This document shows positions 11,077 to 20,184 of a stretch of 64,000 nt of DNA, one piece after another (within the stretch, counting starts at the first letter, position 1; every line of letters begins with the position of its first letter). The position numbers were made by a program, and so were the translations under genes. The notes under the pieces are model-generated. The model saw nothing but the letters and a program-made list of their open reading frames with translations, made no database searches and was not told the origin of the DNA. The stretch covers positions 558,001 through 622,000 of the forward strand of contig CP089464.1 of the NCBI GenBank assembly GCA_026636295.1, read 5' to 3'. The stretch comes from Medakamo hakoo. Lineage: Eukaryota > Chlorophyta > Trebouxiophyceae > Coccomyxaceae.

Positions 11077-11275
11077 AGGGACGTCCGGACACGCCCGCTG
11101 CCGGCTCTCTATAAAAGAACAGCGAGGCTCAATGGAGTTCGGCGCACTGACGCTCGGCCACGACTTGCCTGCCATTGGCACAAGCAAAAAAAAGGAACCG
11201 CGCCTGCGTGGCTCTCGACAGGCGGCACCGCCATGCCGCGCTAGGCGTGTAGCCAGGACTTGCGTCGTCTGTCCC
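11077..11275. promoter_or_regulatory. Bidirectional promoter region, AsmA-like gene / MutS2
   Basis: These 199 bp separate divergently transcribed starts. A TATA box reading on the + strand lies at 11110-11117, which places a transcription start near 11140, upstream of the MutS2 ATG at 11276. No matching TATA was seen for the minus strand. Confidence 0.5.
11110..11117 (+). promoter_or_regulatory. TATA box for MutS2
   Basis: TATAAAAG on the + strand is the clearest TATA element seen in the window. It lies about 160 bp before the MutS2 start and rules out the in-frame ATG at 11130 as the likely start, since that would fall at or before the expected transcription start. Confidence 0.45.
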
Positions 11276-14035
11276 ATGCAGGCGCACACAAAGCACGCCG
11301 GTCCGGGCGGCCAGCAGCTCGCGCCGGCGAGGCGACGCGGCGCCGCCGGGGCCGCGCCGCCGCCGCGCCTGGCCACCCCTCGCCGCCCATCACCACCACC
11401 AAGGAGGATGGCAGGCCGCCCGCCCCCTCCTCCCGCCTTTCCTCCCACCTCCCTAGACGCCGGAGGCACGTCCCTGCTTGCAGACCCCGACTCGTCCTCC
11501 TTCTCCCTGTCCCCACCGCCGCTCGGCCCTGCTGAGACGGCCGCCCGCTCCGCGCTGGGCTGGCCGGCCCTCTGCACCCTCGTCGCCCGCTTCGCTTCCA
11601 CTTCGGCCGGGCGCGCCGTCGCCCTAGACCTCCCTCTGGGCTCCACCGAATCTGAATCTGCGCGCCTGGCAGCGGAGACGGGCGCGGCCGCGTTCGTCGA
11701 GGGAGAGATGGGGCGGGAACTGGAGTTTGGGGGTGTGTCGACCGCGAGCGCGGCGTCAGCCCTGTCCCGCGCCGCGCGCGGCGGCCTCCTGTCCGGCGCC
11801 GACCTGGCCGCCGTCGCTTCTTTGGCAGGCGGGGCCGCCCGCCTGGCGGGCGCCGTGCGGGCGGCGGCCCGGGCGGCGGCGGGCATGGAAACCGGCGGGT
11901 CGGAAGGCAGCAACCCCGTCGCGCCGCTGGCCCGCCCGTTTGAGGGGTTCGACGGCTCCGCCCTGCGCGGCTTGATCCGTGAGGTCGCGGACGCCATCGA
12001 TGAGGGCGGGGCCGTGCGCGACAACGCGTCAGAGGCCCTGCGCTCCGCCCGCCTCGCTGTGCGGTCCGCGGCTGAGCGGGCGCGCGGGGCTGTCAAGTCT
12101 GCGGCCGGCGCGGGCCCGGGCGAGGTTGCAGAGCGGGGCGGCCGTTTCTGCCTGGCGCTGCCGGACGGCTCCGCCCCACCGCGTGGGGCTGTGCTGTTGG
12201 GCAGCGGTGGCGGCCTGGCTTTTTATGAGCCGCCAGGCGCGGTCGGGCCCAACAACGCGGCGGCGGCGGCGCAGGGCGCCGCGGCCGCGGCCGAGGAAGC
12301 CGTGCGCTGGCGCCTGACGGGCTCAGTGTCCGACGCGGCGCCCGTCCTGTCCCGCGCTTACTCGCTCGTCGTCTGGGCGGACGTGACGGCGGCCCGGGCG
12401 AGGTACGGGGCCTGGGTGGGCGGGGTGCTGGCCGAGTTTGTGCCCGTCGGCGGCGGGGCAGGACAGCGCGAGGCCGCGTGGAGTGGGAGGGGCGGGCGCG
12501 GCGCGCGCGTCGCCGCCGCGCGGGCCAAAAGGCGGGCAGAGGGAGAAACGCCCGCCGCCACGGCCGCCGCCGCGCCCTCTCCCTCCGACACTGCCGACGA
12601 TGACCCCGCCTGGCACGTCCAGCTGTTCCAGTACCGCCACCCGCTGCTGCTGGGCGCCCACCTGACGGCGGCGGAGGCGGCCGCGCGCAGGGCCCGCGCG
12701 GGTGGGGCAGGCACGAGCGCGGCCGCTGCCGCCGCCGGCGCGGCCTTGCGCTCGCTCTCCACCCGGCGGAAAGGTGGCAAGAAGAACGACGCGCCGGCCA
12801 AGGAAGCCAAGGCGGCGTCCTCCGTCCCGCCGCCTCCCGTGCCCATCGATGTCGCCATTCGGCCGGGCGTGCGGGTCGTCACCATCACCGGCCCCAACAC
12901 CGGCGGCAAGACGGCCGCCCTCAAAGCCGTGGGGCTGGCTGCGCTGGCCGCCAAGGCCGGCCTGCCCCTGCCCGCCCGCCAACCCGCCCGCCTGCCCTGG
13001 TTTTCGGCCGTCCTGGCCGACATCGGCGACGGGCAGAGCCTCGGCGCGGGGCTGTCGACGTTTGGCGGGCACCTGGCGCGCGTGAGCGCGCTGCGGAGGG
13101 AGGCGGGGCCGGCTGCGCTCGTGCTCCTGGACGAGCTGGGGACGGGGACGGACCCGGCGGAGGGCGCGGCCCTGGGCGCGGCGTTGCTGGCGGCCCTGGC
13201 CGCGGGCGGGCCGCGCGGCGCGGGGCTTACGCTGGCCACGACGCACGCGGCTGCGCTCGCGGAGCTCAAGGCCGCCCGCCCGGCGTCCTTCGAAAACGCG
13301 GCCGCGGAATTCGATGCCGTCAATTTAGCGCCCACGCACCGCCTGTTGTGGGGCCTGCCCGGCCGGTCGTGCGGCCTGGACGTGGCGGAGCGGTTGGGGC
13401 TGGATGGCGCGGTCGTCGCAGACGCGCGCGCACGGTTGCACCGCGGGACTGAGAGCGCGTCGACCACCACCACCACCGGTGGCGGCGCGGCCGAAGCCCT
13501 GGACGCCGCCCGCCGGGCGGCAGAAGCTGACACGGACGCGGCGGCAGCTGCCCGGGCGGCCGCAGAGGCGGCCCGGTCCCAAGCCGCAGCGCTCGCGGCG
13601 GGCCTGGCGACCGCGGGCGCGGCCGCAGACTTGGAGGTCGCGGCCGCGGTCGGCCGGGCGGCCGACGCGGCGGCGGCCGAACTGCGGAAACGCGCGGCCC
13701 GGGCACGCAAGGCCGGCGGCGGCGGCGGAGAGCGACCCGTGGCGGCGGGCGCGGCGGGCGCGCCCTCCATCACGACGCCGCGCGGGGCGACGCGGCTGAT
13801 GGGCGCCCTCGCCCGCGGGAGCGGCAAAAAAGCGGGCGGAGGCGCACAGCAGCGCACCGGTCGTGGCGGCCCGCCACCGGGTTGGACTCCCGCCGTCGGC
13901 GACAGGGTGTCCATCCCCCGCCTGAAAGCGCGGGGCACGGTGCTGGCAGTGTCGGGCCGCCAGGTCACCGTGGCCGTGGGCGGCCTGGTCGGCAGGGCGA
14001 GCGTGAGCGCGGGCGAGGTGGAGTGGGATGGATGA
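11276..14035 (+). CDS. MutS2-type ATPase, plastid form lacking Smr domain
   Basis: Single exon, 919 residues from ATG 11276; a second in-frame ATG at 11408 is possible. The first 50 residues are Arg/Pro/Ala-rich and acid-free, like a plastid transit peptide. The MutS2 core domain follows (L---VA-FA-TS-GR near residue 95). The ATPase carries Walker A GPNTGGKT near residue 540, Walker B LLDELGTGTDP near 617, and the H-loop ATTHAAAL. After it come GLPGRSCGLDVAERLGL and a long Ala-rich coiled coil with no acidic or polar breaks typical of the family. A KOW-like beta segment (GDRVSIPRLKARGTV) ends the chain. Bacterial MutS2 ends in an Smr nuclease domain; this one stops at VEWDG with none. In bacteria MutS2 suppresses recombination and rescues ribosomes; in plants two organelle relatives exist. 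Family certain; location inferred. Confidence 0.88.
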   Translation: MQAHTKHAGPGGQQLAPARRRGAAGAAPPPRLATPRRPSPPPRRMAGRPPPPPAFPPTSLDAGGTSLLADPDSSSFSLSPPPLGPAETAARSALGWPALCTLVARFASTSAGRAVALDLPLGSTESESARLAAETGAAAFVEGEMGRELEFGGVSTASAASALSRAARGGLLSGADLAAVASLAGGAARLAGAVRAAARAAAGMETGGSEGSNPVAPLARPFEGFDGSALRGLIREVADAIDEGGAVRDNASEALRSARLAVRSAAERARGAVKSAAGAGPGEVAERGGRFCLALPDGSAPPRGAVLLGSGGGLAFYEPPGAVGPNNAAAAAQGAAAAAEEAVRWRLTGSVSDAAPVLSRAYSLVVWADVTAARARYGAWVGGVLAEFVPVGGGAGQREAAWSGRGGRGARVAAARAKRRAEGETPAATAAAAPSPSDTADDDPAWHVQLFQYRHPLLLGAHLTAAEAAARRARAGGAGTSAAAAAAGAALRSLSTRRKGGKKNDAPAKEAKAASSVPPPPVPIDVAIRPGVRVVTITGPNTGGKTAALKAVGLAALAAKAGLPLPARQPARLPWFSAVLADIGDGQSLGAGLSTFGGHLARVSALRREAGPAALVLLDELGTGTDPAEGAALGAALLAALAAGGPRGAGLTLATTHAAALAELKAARPASFENAAAEFDAVNLAPTHRLLWGLPGRSCGLDVAERLGLDGAVVADARARLHRGTESASTTTTTGGGAAEALDAARRAAEADTDAAAAARAAAEAARSQAAALAAGLATAGAAADLEVAAAVGRAADAAAAELRKRAARARKAGGGGGERPVAAGAAGAPSITTPRGATRLMGALARGSGKKAGGGAQQRTGRGGPPPGWTPAVGDRVSIPRLKARGTVLAVSGRQVTVAVGGLVGRASVSAGEVEWDG

Positions 14036-14137
14036 GGTGTGTAGAAAAAGAAGGGAAAACCGCAACAAACCTGCACTCTCGCACCCCCGCCCAAAAAAAA
14101 AGGCACGCACACGCCCGCTCTCTTCCCTCTCACATCC

Positions 14138-16390
14138 TCAGCGCACGGGCACGATGTCGTCGATCTTCATGATCATGCGCACGCACTCCGCCGCGAGCGC
14201 GATGGCGGAGGACGAGACGAGCAGGGGCTGGACGCACCCGGCCGCGGCCATGTCCGTCACCCCGCCCCGCCGCGCGTCGATGCCCGCCCCGCTCTCGCCC
14301 GCCGCGTGTTTAGCGCGCAGCTGGGCGACGACCTCGATGGCGGGCAAGCCCGCGTTTTCGGCCAGGGTGTAGGGCACAGCCTCCAGCGCGTCGGAAAAGG
14401 CGCGCGCGCAGACGGCGGCGGGGCCCGTCCGCGTCGCGGCCCACCGCGCGAGCACGGCCGCCGCTTCCGCCTCGGCCGCGCCGCCGCCCGGGATCAGGGC
14501 GGGCTTGTGGGCCAGGCACCGCACCACGCACAGGGCGTCGTGCAGCGAACGCTCGGCTTCGGCGAGGACCAGGGAGTTGGAGCCGCGGAGCAGGGCCGTG
14601 GCGGTGCGGCCGCCGCCGACGACGCCCGTCACCTCGACCAGGCGGCCCGACCCGCACTTGACTTCCTGCACCAGGGCGGCGGCGCCCAGCTTGTCCGGCG
14701 TCAGGTGGTCCGGGTGGGCGATGGGGCGCAGGGCCAAGGCTTTGGCCAGGAAGGCGATGTCGTCGCGTTCGATGTCCCGGACGACCAGAATTTTGGCCTG
14801 GTGGCGCGTTTTTTTTTTTGGGTTGGGACAGGAAGGAAATGAGGTGGGAGGGAGCGTGCAAAAAAAAAAAAAAAACACCCGCCCACATGCCCTTGCCTTC
14901 CCCCCGCTTACCTTGGCCAAATAGTGCAGCGCCAGGTCCGTCGTCGCGTCGCGCAAGATGCTCTTCTGAATCAGCACGACATTCGCGCCCGCCGCCCGGA
15001 TTTTTTTGACCAGGCCGAGGATGTGGGCGCGCTCGTCGCGCAGCACGCGGTCCATGGCGGCGTAGTCCCCGACGACGACGGAGTTTTCGATGTCGGTCTT
15101 GGGCGGGGACAGGCAGAACTGGAGCAGGGCGATCTTCGCGTTCTCCACGCGCGTGGGCCCGCCCGCGCCCTTGGCCGCGCCCGCGTCGAACACGACGCCG
15201 TCCACCAGGCGGGAGTCGTCGATCGTGCCGCCCACCTTGGTCAGCACGCGCACGTCCCGCAGGTCCACGGCCTCGGGGCGGGCCGGGTCCAGCACGCGCA
15301 GGACGGCGTCGACGGCCATGGGCGCCAACAGGGAGGAGTAGTTGGCGACGACCTTGGAGGAGAGGGACGTCGACGCGGCACGAGTCAGCGCGGCATGGTC
15401 GGCCAGTGAGACGGGGAGGGCCATGGCTTCGACCGCGCGCACGGCTTCCGCCGCCGCGGCCGCGAAGCCGTCGGACACGGCCGTCGGGTGGAGGCCGCGC
15501 TCCAGCAGGTCCAGGCATTTTTTGAGGAGGGCGCCGCAGATGACGGTGACGGTCGTCGTGCCGTCGCCGGCGACGACGTCCTGTGTGAAAGGTTGTCGGG
15601 GGGAGGGGAGGGTGGAAGGCGCGAGGTGTGTGAGGGGGAGGGGGGGGGGGGGTCGAAGCGACGCGCGGTGGGAGAGACTGTTCGCCTTCCTCGCGAGAAA
15701 AAAAAACGCCCGCTCCCTTCTCACCTGGCTCTTGGCCAGCTCCACCAGCATTTTGGCCGCCGGCTGCGTCAGCGTCATCTTGTTCAGGATGGTGGCGCCA
15801 TCGTTGGTGATGACGACTTCCCCGTTGGGCTGGCAGACCTGTTCGTGTGGCGTGTGGGGATGGATGGAGGGGGGGGGAGCAGGTGTGTGACCGATCTCTC
15901 CCCTCGCATGGAAACAGGGCCGCCGTCGCCGCTTCCACGCAGCTTCCTTCATTCTCGCACAGCCCAGGCTCGCGCCCGGATACCCAGCCTCCCCCTGGAC
16001 CAGGGATCGAGGGCAGCAGGCTGGCAGGCGCAGCGCGGTCGTGCGGCGAGCGGTGAGCGTAAAAAAAAACACACGCTCTCTCCCTCACCATCTTGTCCAT
16101 GCCGCGCGGGCCCAGGGACGTGCGCACCGCGTCCGCCACGGCTTTGGCGGCCTCAATGTTCTGGACGCGGACGTCGTGGCGCTTGGTGTTGTCCCTGGGT
16201 TTGGTGGGGTGAGGTGCGGTGGGCGTGAGAAAAACCGATGCTAGGCGGAGCGCGCGTGTGCGTCGGCGAGGGAAGGAATGCAGGGGAAGTCGGCGCCCCC
16301 GCCCCACGTCGACACGCCCGCACAACCAACGCACTTGAATGTTTCGCCCCGGATGGCGGGCGGCATGGGGGCGGCGGAAGCGGACGTCAT
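14138..16390 (-). CDS. CCT4: Chaperonin CCT subunit delta (TCP-1 delta)
   Basis: Five minus-strand exons (16335-16390, 16089-16194, 15725-15838, 14912-15580, 14138-14797) give 534 residues, matching the family's 530-540. CCT4 is one of eight subunits of the cytosolic ring chaperonin that folds actin, tubulin and WD proteins. Delta-specific features are the N-terminal [54 protein letters not shown] and the tail [31 protein letters not shown]. The ATP-site motif GDGTTT lies near residues 97-102 and the NDGATIL motif just before it. All donors are GT (GTGCGT, GTGAGG, GTGAGA, GTAAGC). Intron 4 holds a run of 16 T on the coding strand and an A run just before its acceptor. It is head-to-head with phytochelatin synthase and ends 102 bp from the MutS2 stop. 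Confidence 0.95.
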
Positions 16391-16646
16391 GGCGCGAGCG
16401 GTGTTTTTGGTGGGGAGACGAAGAAGGGGATGCGCGTGCGAAAAAACACCGCCGCGCGCACAGCCGGCAGTCCCCACTCCTTTGTTTTCTATGCGCGAGC
16501 TGGCGGACCGCGTTCGCTGGTGTGTGTGAGAGAGGCGGGCGCGTGTGACCCGGTCGCGGCGGCCGGGTTTTTTCGCGTGAGAAAAGAGTAATGAAAGGCG
16601 TGCGCGCACAGGCCTCGTTTTTACTTTGCCTTTCCCCGCGAAAGCA
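16391..16646. promoter_or_regulatory. Bidirectional promoter region, CCT4 / phytochelatin synthase
   Basis: A 256-bp gap between two divergent starts must hold both promoters. It is less GC-rich than the flanking exons. No TATA box or other known element was recognised. Confidence 0.4.
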
Positions 16647-18463
16647 ATGCTTTTCCGCACAGCTCTCGCCGGCCGCACCCTCTTGCGGCACTCTCGATTG
16701 ATGCCGGCCTGTTGTGAGCACGTCTGTGGGTGCGTCCCGCCCTCGTCGCGAGGGGAGGGCGGCGCGCGGGCGTCGTCCTCCGCAGCGGCGGCGGCGAGCA
16801 CCGCTGGCGCAGCGCAGCCCGCGCCACCCACCTCTCCAGCGGCGGGAGCGGCCGGTGCGGCCGCAGCGGGCCTGCCGGCGCCAGCAACCTCTCCAGCACA
16901 GCCAGCACCGGTCGGCTTTGCCCGCACCTTCTACAAGCGCCCGCTCAACCCGCCGGCCATCGCCTTTTCTTCGCCCGAAGGGCGCCGCCTGTTTTCCGAG
17001 GCCTTGGCCGCGGGCTCGGCCGAAGCCTTCTTCCCCCTCGTGGAACAGTACCGCACGCAGGATGAGCCCGCCTTTTGCGGGCTGGCCAGCCTGGCCATGG
17101 TGAGGAAGGAGGGGGTGTGGCGGCGAGCACGGGCGGGGACAAAACGAGAGAGTGTGGGAGAGAGGGAGGTGGGTTGTCCCCACCCACCCACCCCACTCCC
17201 TCCCTCCCACCATCCCCACCCGTTCCCCCTCCCCCCCCCCCTCCCCTTTTTTTCCCCCAGGTCCTCAACGCCTTGGCCATCGACCCGCGCCGCCCCTGGA
17301 AGGGTCCCTGGCGGTACTACGCCGAGTCGCTGCTCGACTGCTGCCGGGACCTGGAGAAGGTCAAGGAGGAAGGCATTGTGCTGGGCCAGGCCGCGTGCCT
17401 GGCCCGCTGCAACGGCGCGGCGGTGGCCGTGCACCAGCCGCCGCCCCTGCCGGACGGCGACGGACGGGGCGGCGCCGACCCACCGGGCGTGGATTCCGCG
17501 CGGGCGGCCTTCGCGGCGGCCGTCGCGGCGTCCTGCGCCCGGGCGCCTGGGAGCGGTTTCCTGATCGCCTCGTACTCGCGGGCGGCCGTGTCCCAGACGG
17601 GCGACGGCCACTTTTCGCCGATCGCCGCCTTCCACCCGGGCGGTGGGGGCGGGGGCGGCGCCGACGACAGCGACCCGCCCCGCGTCCTGGTCCTCGACAC
17701 GGCGCGGTTCAAGTACCCGCCGCACTGGCTGCCGCTCGAGGCGCTCTTCCGCGCGATGCGGCCGGCGGACCCCGTGACGGGCGCGCCGCGCGGGTGGCTG
17801 TCCCTGACGCCCGCGCCCGTCATGGCATCGGTCCTGTTCACGCTGGCCAGTCCGGGCGAGGGCGTGGGCGACGGCGGGAGTGCTGCGTCCGCGGCGGCGG
17901 GAGATTTGGCGGCGGCCCGGCGGTGGGTGGGCGGCGGCCTGTCCGACGCTTTGGCCGCGGCCGCGCCTGGAGACGACCCCGCGGCCACGCTCACGGCCGC
18001 GCTGGCGTCCTTACCCGTCGGCGCGATCGCCCGCCTGGTCGAACTCCGCACGACGGCGACGGCGAATGGCGGGGCGGACGGCGCGACGTGCCACATCCCG
18101 GCCGCGGGCGAAGCGCTGCTGGCCGAACTCCGCGCGCCCGGCGGTGGCGCCGTCTCCGCCGTGAGCGCGGCCCTGGACGCGGCCCACCCGCCTGGCGCGT
18201 GTGCGGGTCGGGCGGCCGCCGAGGCCGCCGGCGGCCTGCTGCCCGAACGGGTCGCCTTGTTCCTGGCCGCCCTGCCGCCGGGCGCCTGGGGCGGCGGGGG
18301 CGAGGCCGTCGCGGCTCTGGTGACGCCGCCGCCTGGGTCGCTCGCGGCTGCGGAGGCTGCCTATTTGTCCAAGCAGTGGAGCCAGCTGCCGGAGTTGGAG
18401 AGGCTAGGAGCCGCGGCTGCGGCGGCGTGTGCGTGTGGTGCGGGGCGGGACGAGGCGGCGTGA
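16647..18463 (+). CDS. PCS: Phytochelatin synthase, probably organelle-targeted
   Basis: Two exons, 16647-17099 and 17261-18463, give 551 residues. The intron has a GTGAGG donor and CCCCCAG acceptor. Phytochelatin synthase is a papain-like transpeptidase that joins gamma-Glu-Cys units from glutathione to make metal-binding phytochelatins. The N-terminal catalytic domain is well kept: [58 protein letters not shown] and [13 protein letters not shown]. The catalytic triad is Cys144, His268 and Asp297; the spacing is wider than in Arabidopsis because of a Gly-rich insert between His and Asp. The C-terminal half is poorly conserved, as usual. The first 20 residues ([16 protein letters not shown]...) are basic and amphipathic like a mitochondrial or plastid presequence, followed by an Ala/Pro linker of about 70 residues; most known enzymes are cytosolic. 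It reads away from CCT4. Confidence 0.92.
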
Positions 18464-18558
18464 TAAAAAACGTGCCTAGGTTTGAGCCCCTCACTCCTTC
18501 CTTCTCCCTCTGCGGCGCCCAAACGCACTTGCACGCGCTCGCGCACACACACAAGCAT

Positions 18559-20059
18559 ATGCGGGCCGGGTGCGGCCGACACCAGACCTCGCCCCTGCAC
18601 CGCGGCCAGGGCCGTGGCCCACTCCACCGGCGTCCGTCGGCGGCGGCGATGCAACAACGACAACCCGCGACGGCCAATGCCTCGCCGCTCCGCCTGCTAG
18701 GCATGGGCTCCGTCGGCCTGGACATGCTGGCCGCGGTGGCGGCTTTCCCTGTGCCGGACGACAAGCTGCGCACGGAGCGGTTTGAGGTCAGTAGGGAGAG
18801 GGAGGCAGCGCGCGGGCCTGTTTCCTGCTGTCCTCACCCGCCCGCACACACACTCCCTCACCCACCTCCACCCGCCTCCAACAAACCATCAACAGACGCA
18901 AGGCGGCGGCAACTGCGCCAACGCCCTGACCGCCGCCGCCCGCCTGGGCGCGTCCCCGTCCCTTGTCGCCAAGATCGCGGACGATGGGCCTGGCGCCGCG
19001 ATTTTGGCCGAGTTGGAAAGGGATGGCGTGTCGACGCGGCACGTCGTCGTCGACAAGGCCACGCCCGCCGCGTCGTCGCCGTTCACTTACATCATCGTCG
19101 ACGCGGCGGGGGGCACGCGCACGTGCATCCACACGCCTGGACCGCCATGGGACGATGAGGCAGACTTGAAAAACTGCGGCGTGCTGGCTGAGCTGCCGGC
19201 GGCCGCGGCTGTGTTCTTCGACGGCCGCCTGGCCGAGAGCGCGGCCGACCTGGCCGCCGCCGCCCGGGCCAGCGGCGTCCCCGTCTTGGTGGAGGGCGAA
19301 CGCCTGCGCCCAGGCTTGGACGAGCTCCTCGCCCACGCCGACGCCGTCACCACGTCCGCGGCCTTCCCCGGCGCGTGGACGGGCCTGCCCTGCCGTTCGG
19401 GGCGCGCGGCCGTCGCCGCGCTCGCCCGCCTGCCCCGCGCCCGCTGGCTGTCCACCACGCTGGGCGAGCGCGGGGCCGTGCTGATTGAGAGAGTGGATGG
19501 TGGTGAGGGGCCGGTCGAAGACGCGGACGCCGTGTTTGCCGCCGTCCTGGCGTCGGCGTCGGCCGCGAGAGGCGGTGGCGGTGGGCAGGGAGCGACGTCG
19601 CCCACCAGCGCGGCCGTCGGCCCGCCGGGGCTGGCGGCCCGCACCGCCACGGTGGCCGTCCCGGCCGGTGACCCGTCCCTCGCCGCCGCGGCGGGCGCCG
19701 CCGCCGCCGCCGCCAACGCGGACGCCGGGCGGGGCGGGGCGTATGCCGGCGACGCCGGGCGCGCGCTGGCGGCCGACGCCCCCCCGCCCACCACCCTCAC
19801 CCTGCGTTTCACCGCCGCGTCGGCGCCGGTCCTGCCGCCCGGCGCCTTTGCCGACGGCACGGGCGCGGGCGACGCCTTCAACGGCGCCCTGCTGGTGGCG
19901 CTGGCCCGCGGGTGGGGCGCGGGCCCCGCGTTGAGGCTGGCGTCGGTCGTGGCCGGGTGCGCGTGCACGGCGCTCGGGGCGCGTGCGGGCCTGCCGGACG
20001 GTGGGAGCGTGGACGCGGGGGTGATGAGTGGGGCGGCGTGTGCGGTGGTGGAGGTGTGA
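18559..20059 (+). CDS. pfkB-family sugar kinase (ketohexokinase-like)
   Basis: Two exons, 18559-18786 and 18896-20059, give 463 residues; in-frame ATG 18649 would give 433. The intron uses a GTCAGT donor and CAACAG acceptor. These enzymes phosphorylate a sugar or nucleoside with ATP. The sequence follows the plant ketohexokinase-like subgroup: LGMGSVGLDMLA, RTERFETQGGGNCANALTAAARLG, ATPAASSPFTYIIVD and TCIHTPG. The pfkB signature 2, DGTGAGDAFNGAL, lies near residue 395; its Asp is the catalytic base. The region between residues 275 and 360 is an Ala/Gly-rich insert. The leader from 18559 is Arg/His-rich without acids, so plastid targeting is possible. It starts 96 bp after the phytochelatin synthase stop. 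The substrate cannot be told from sequence. Confidence 0.85.
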
Positions 20060-20184
20060 GATTTTCGAGTCTGTAGTGTGTGAGGTCGTGCACTTCACGA
20101 AAAAGGCGTGGGGGGAGGGCGGCGGGCCCGAAACTGCCCGCTCCCTCTCATATTTCCTCTGGCACGGGGCGCCCGCTCACCTCC

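Noticed and set aside
18480-18560. CA-rich patches as a CRISPR or telomere-like repeat
   Set aside because: Only short simple CA sequence in a leader; no spacer pattern and no telomere unit.
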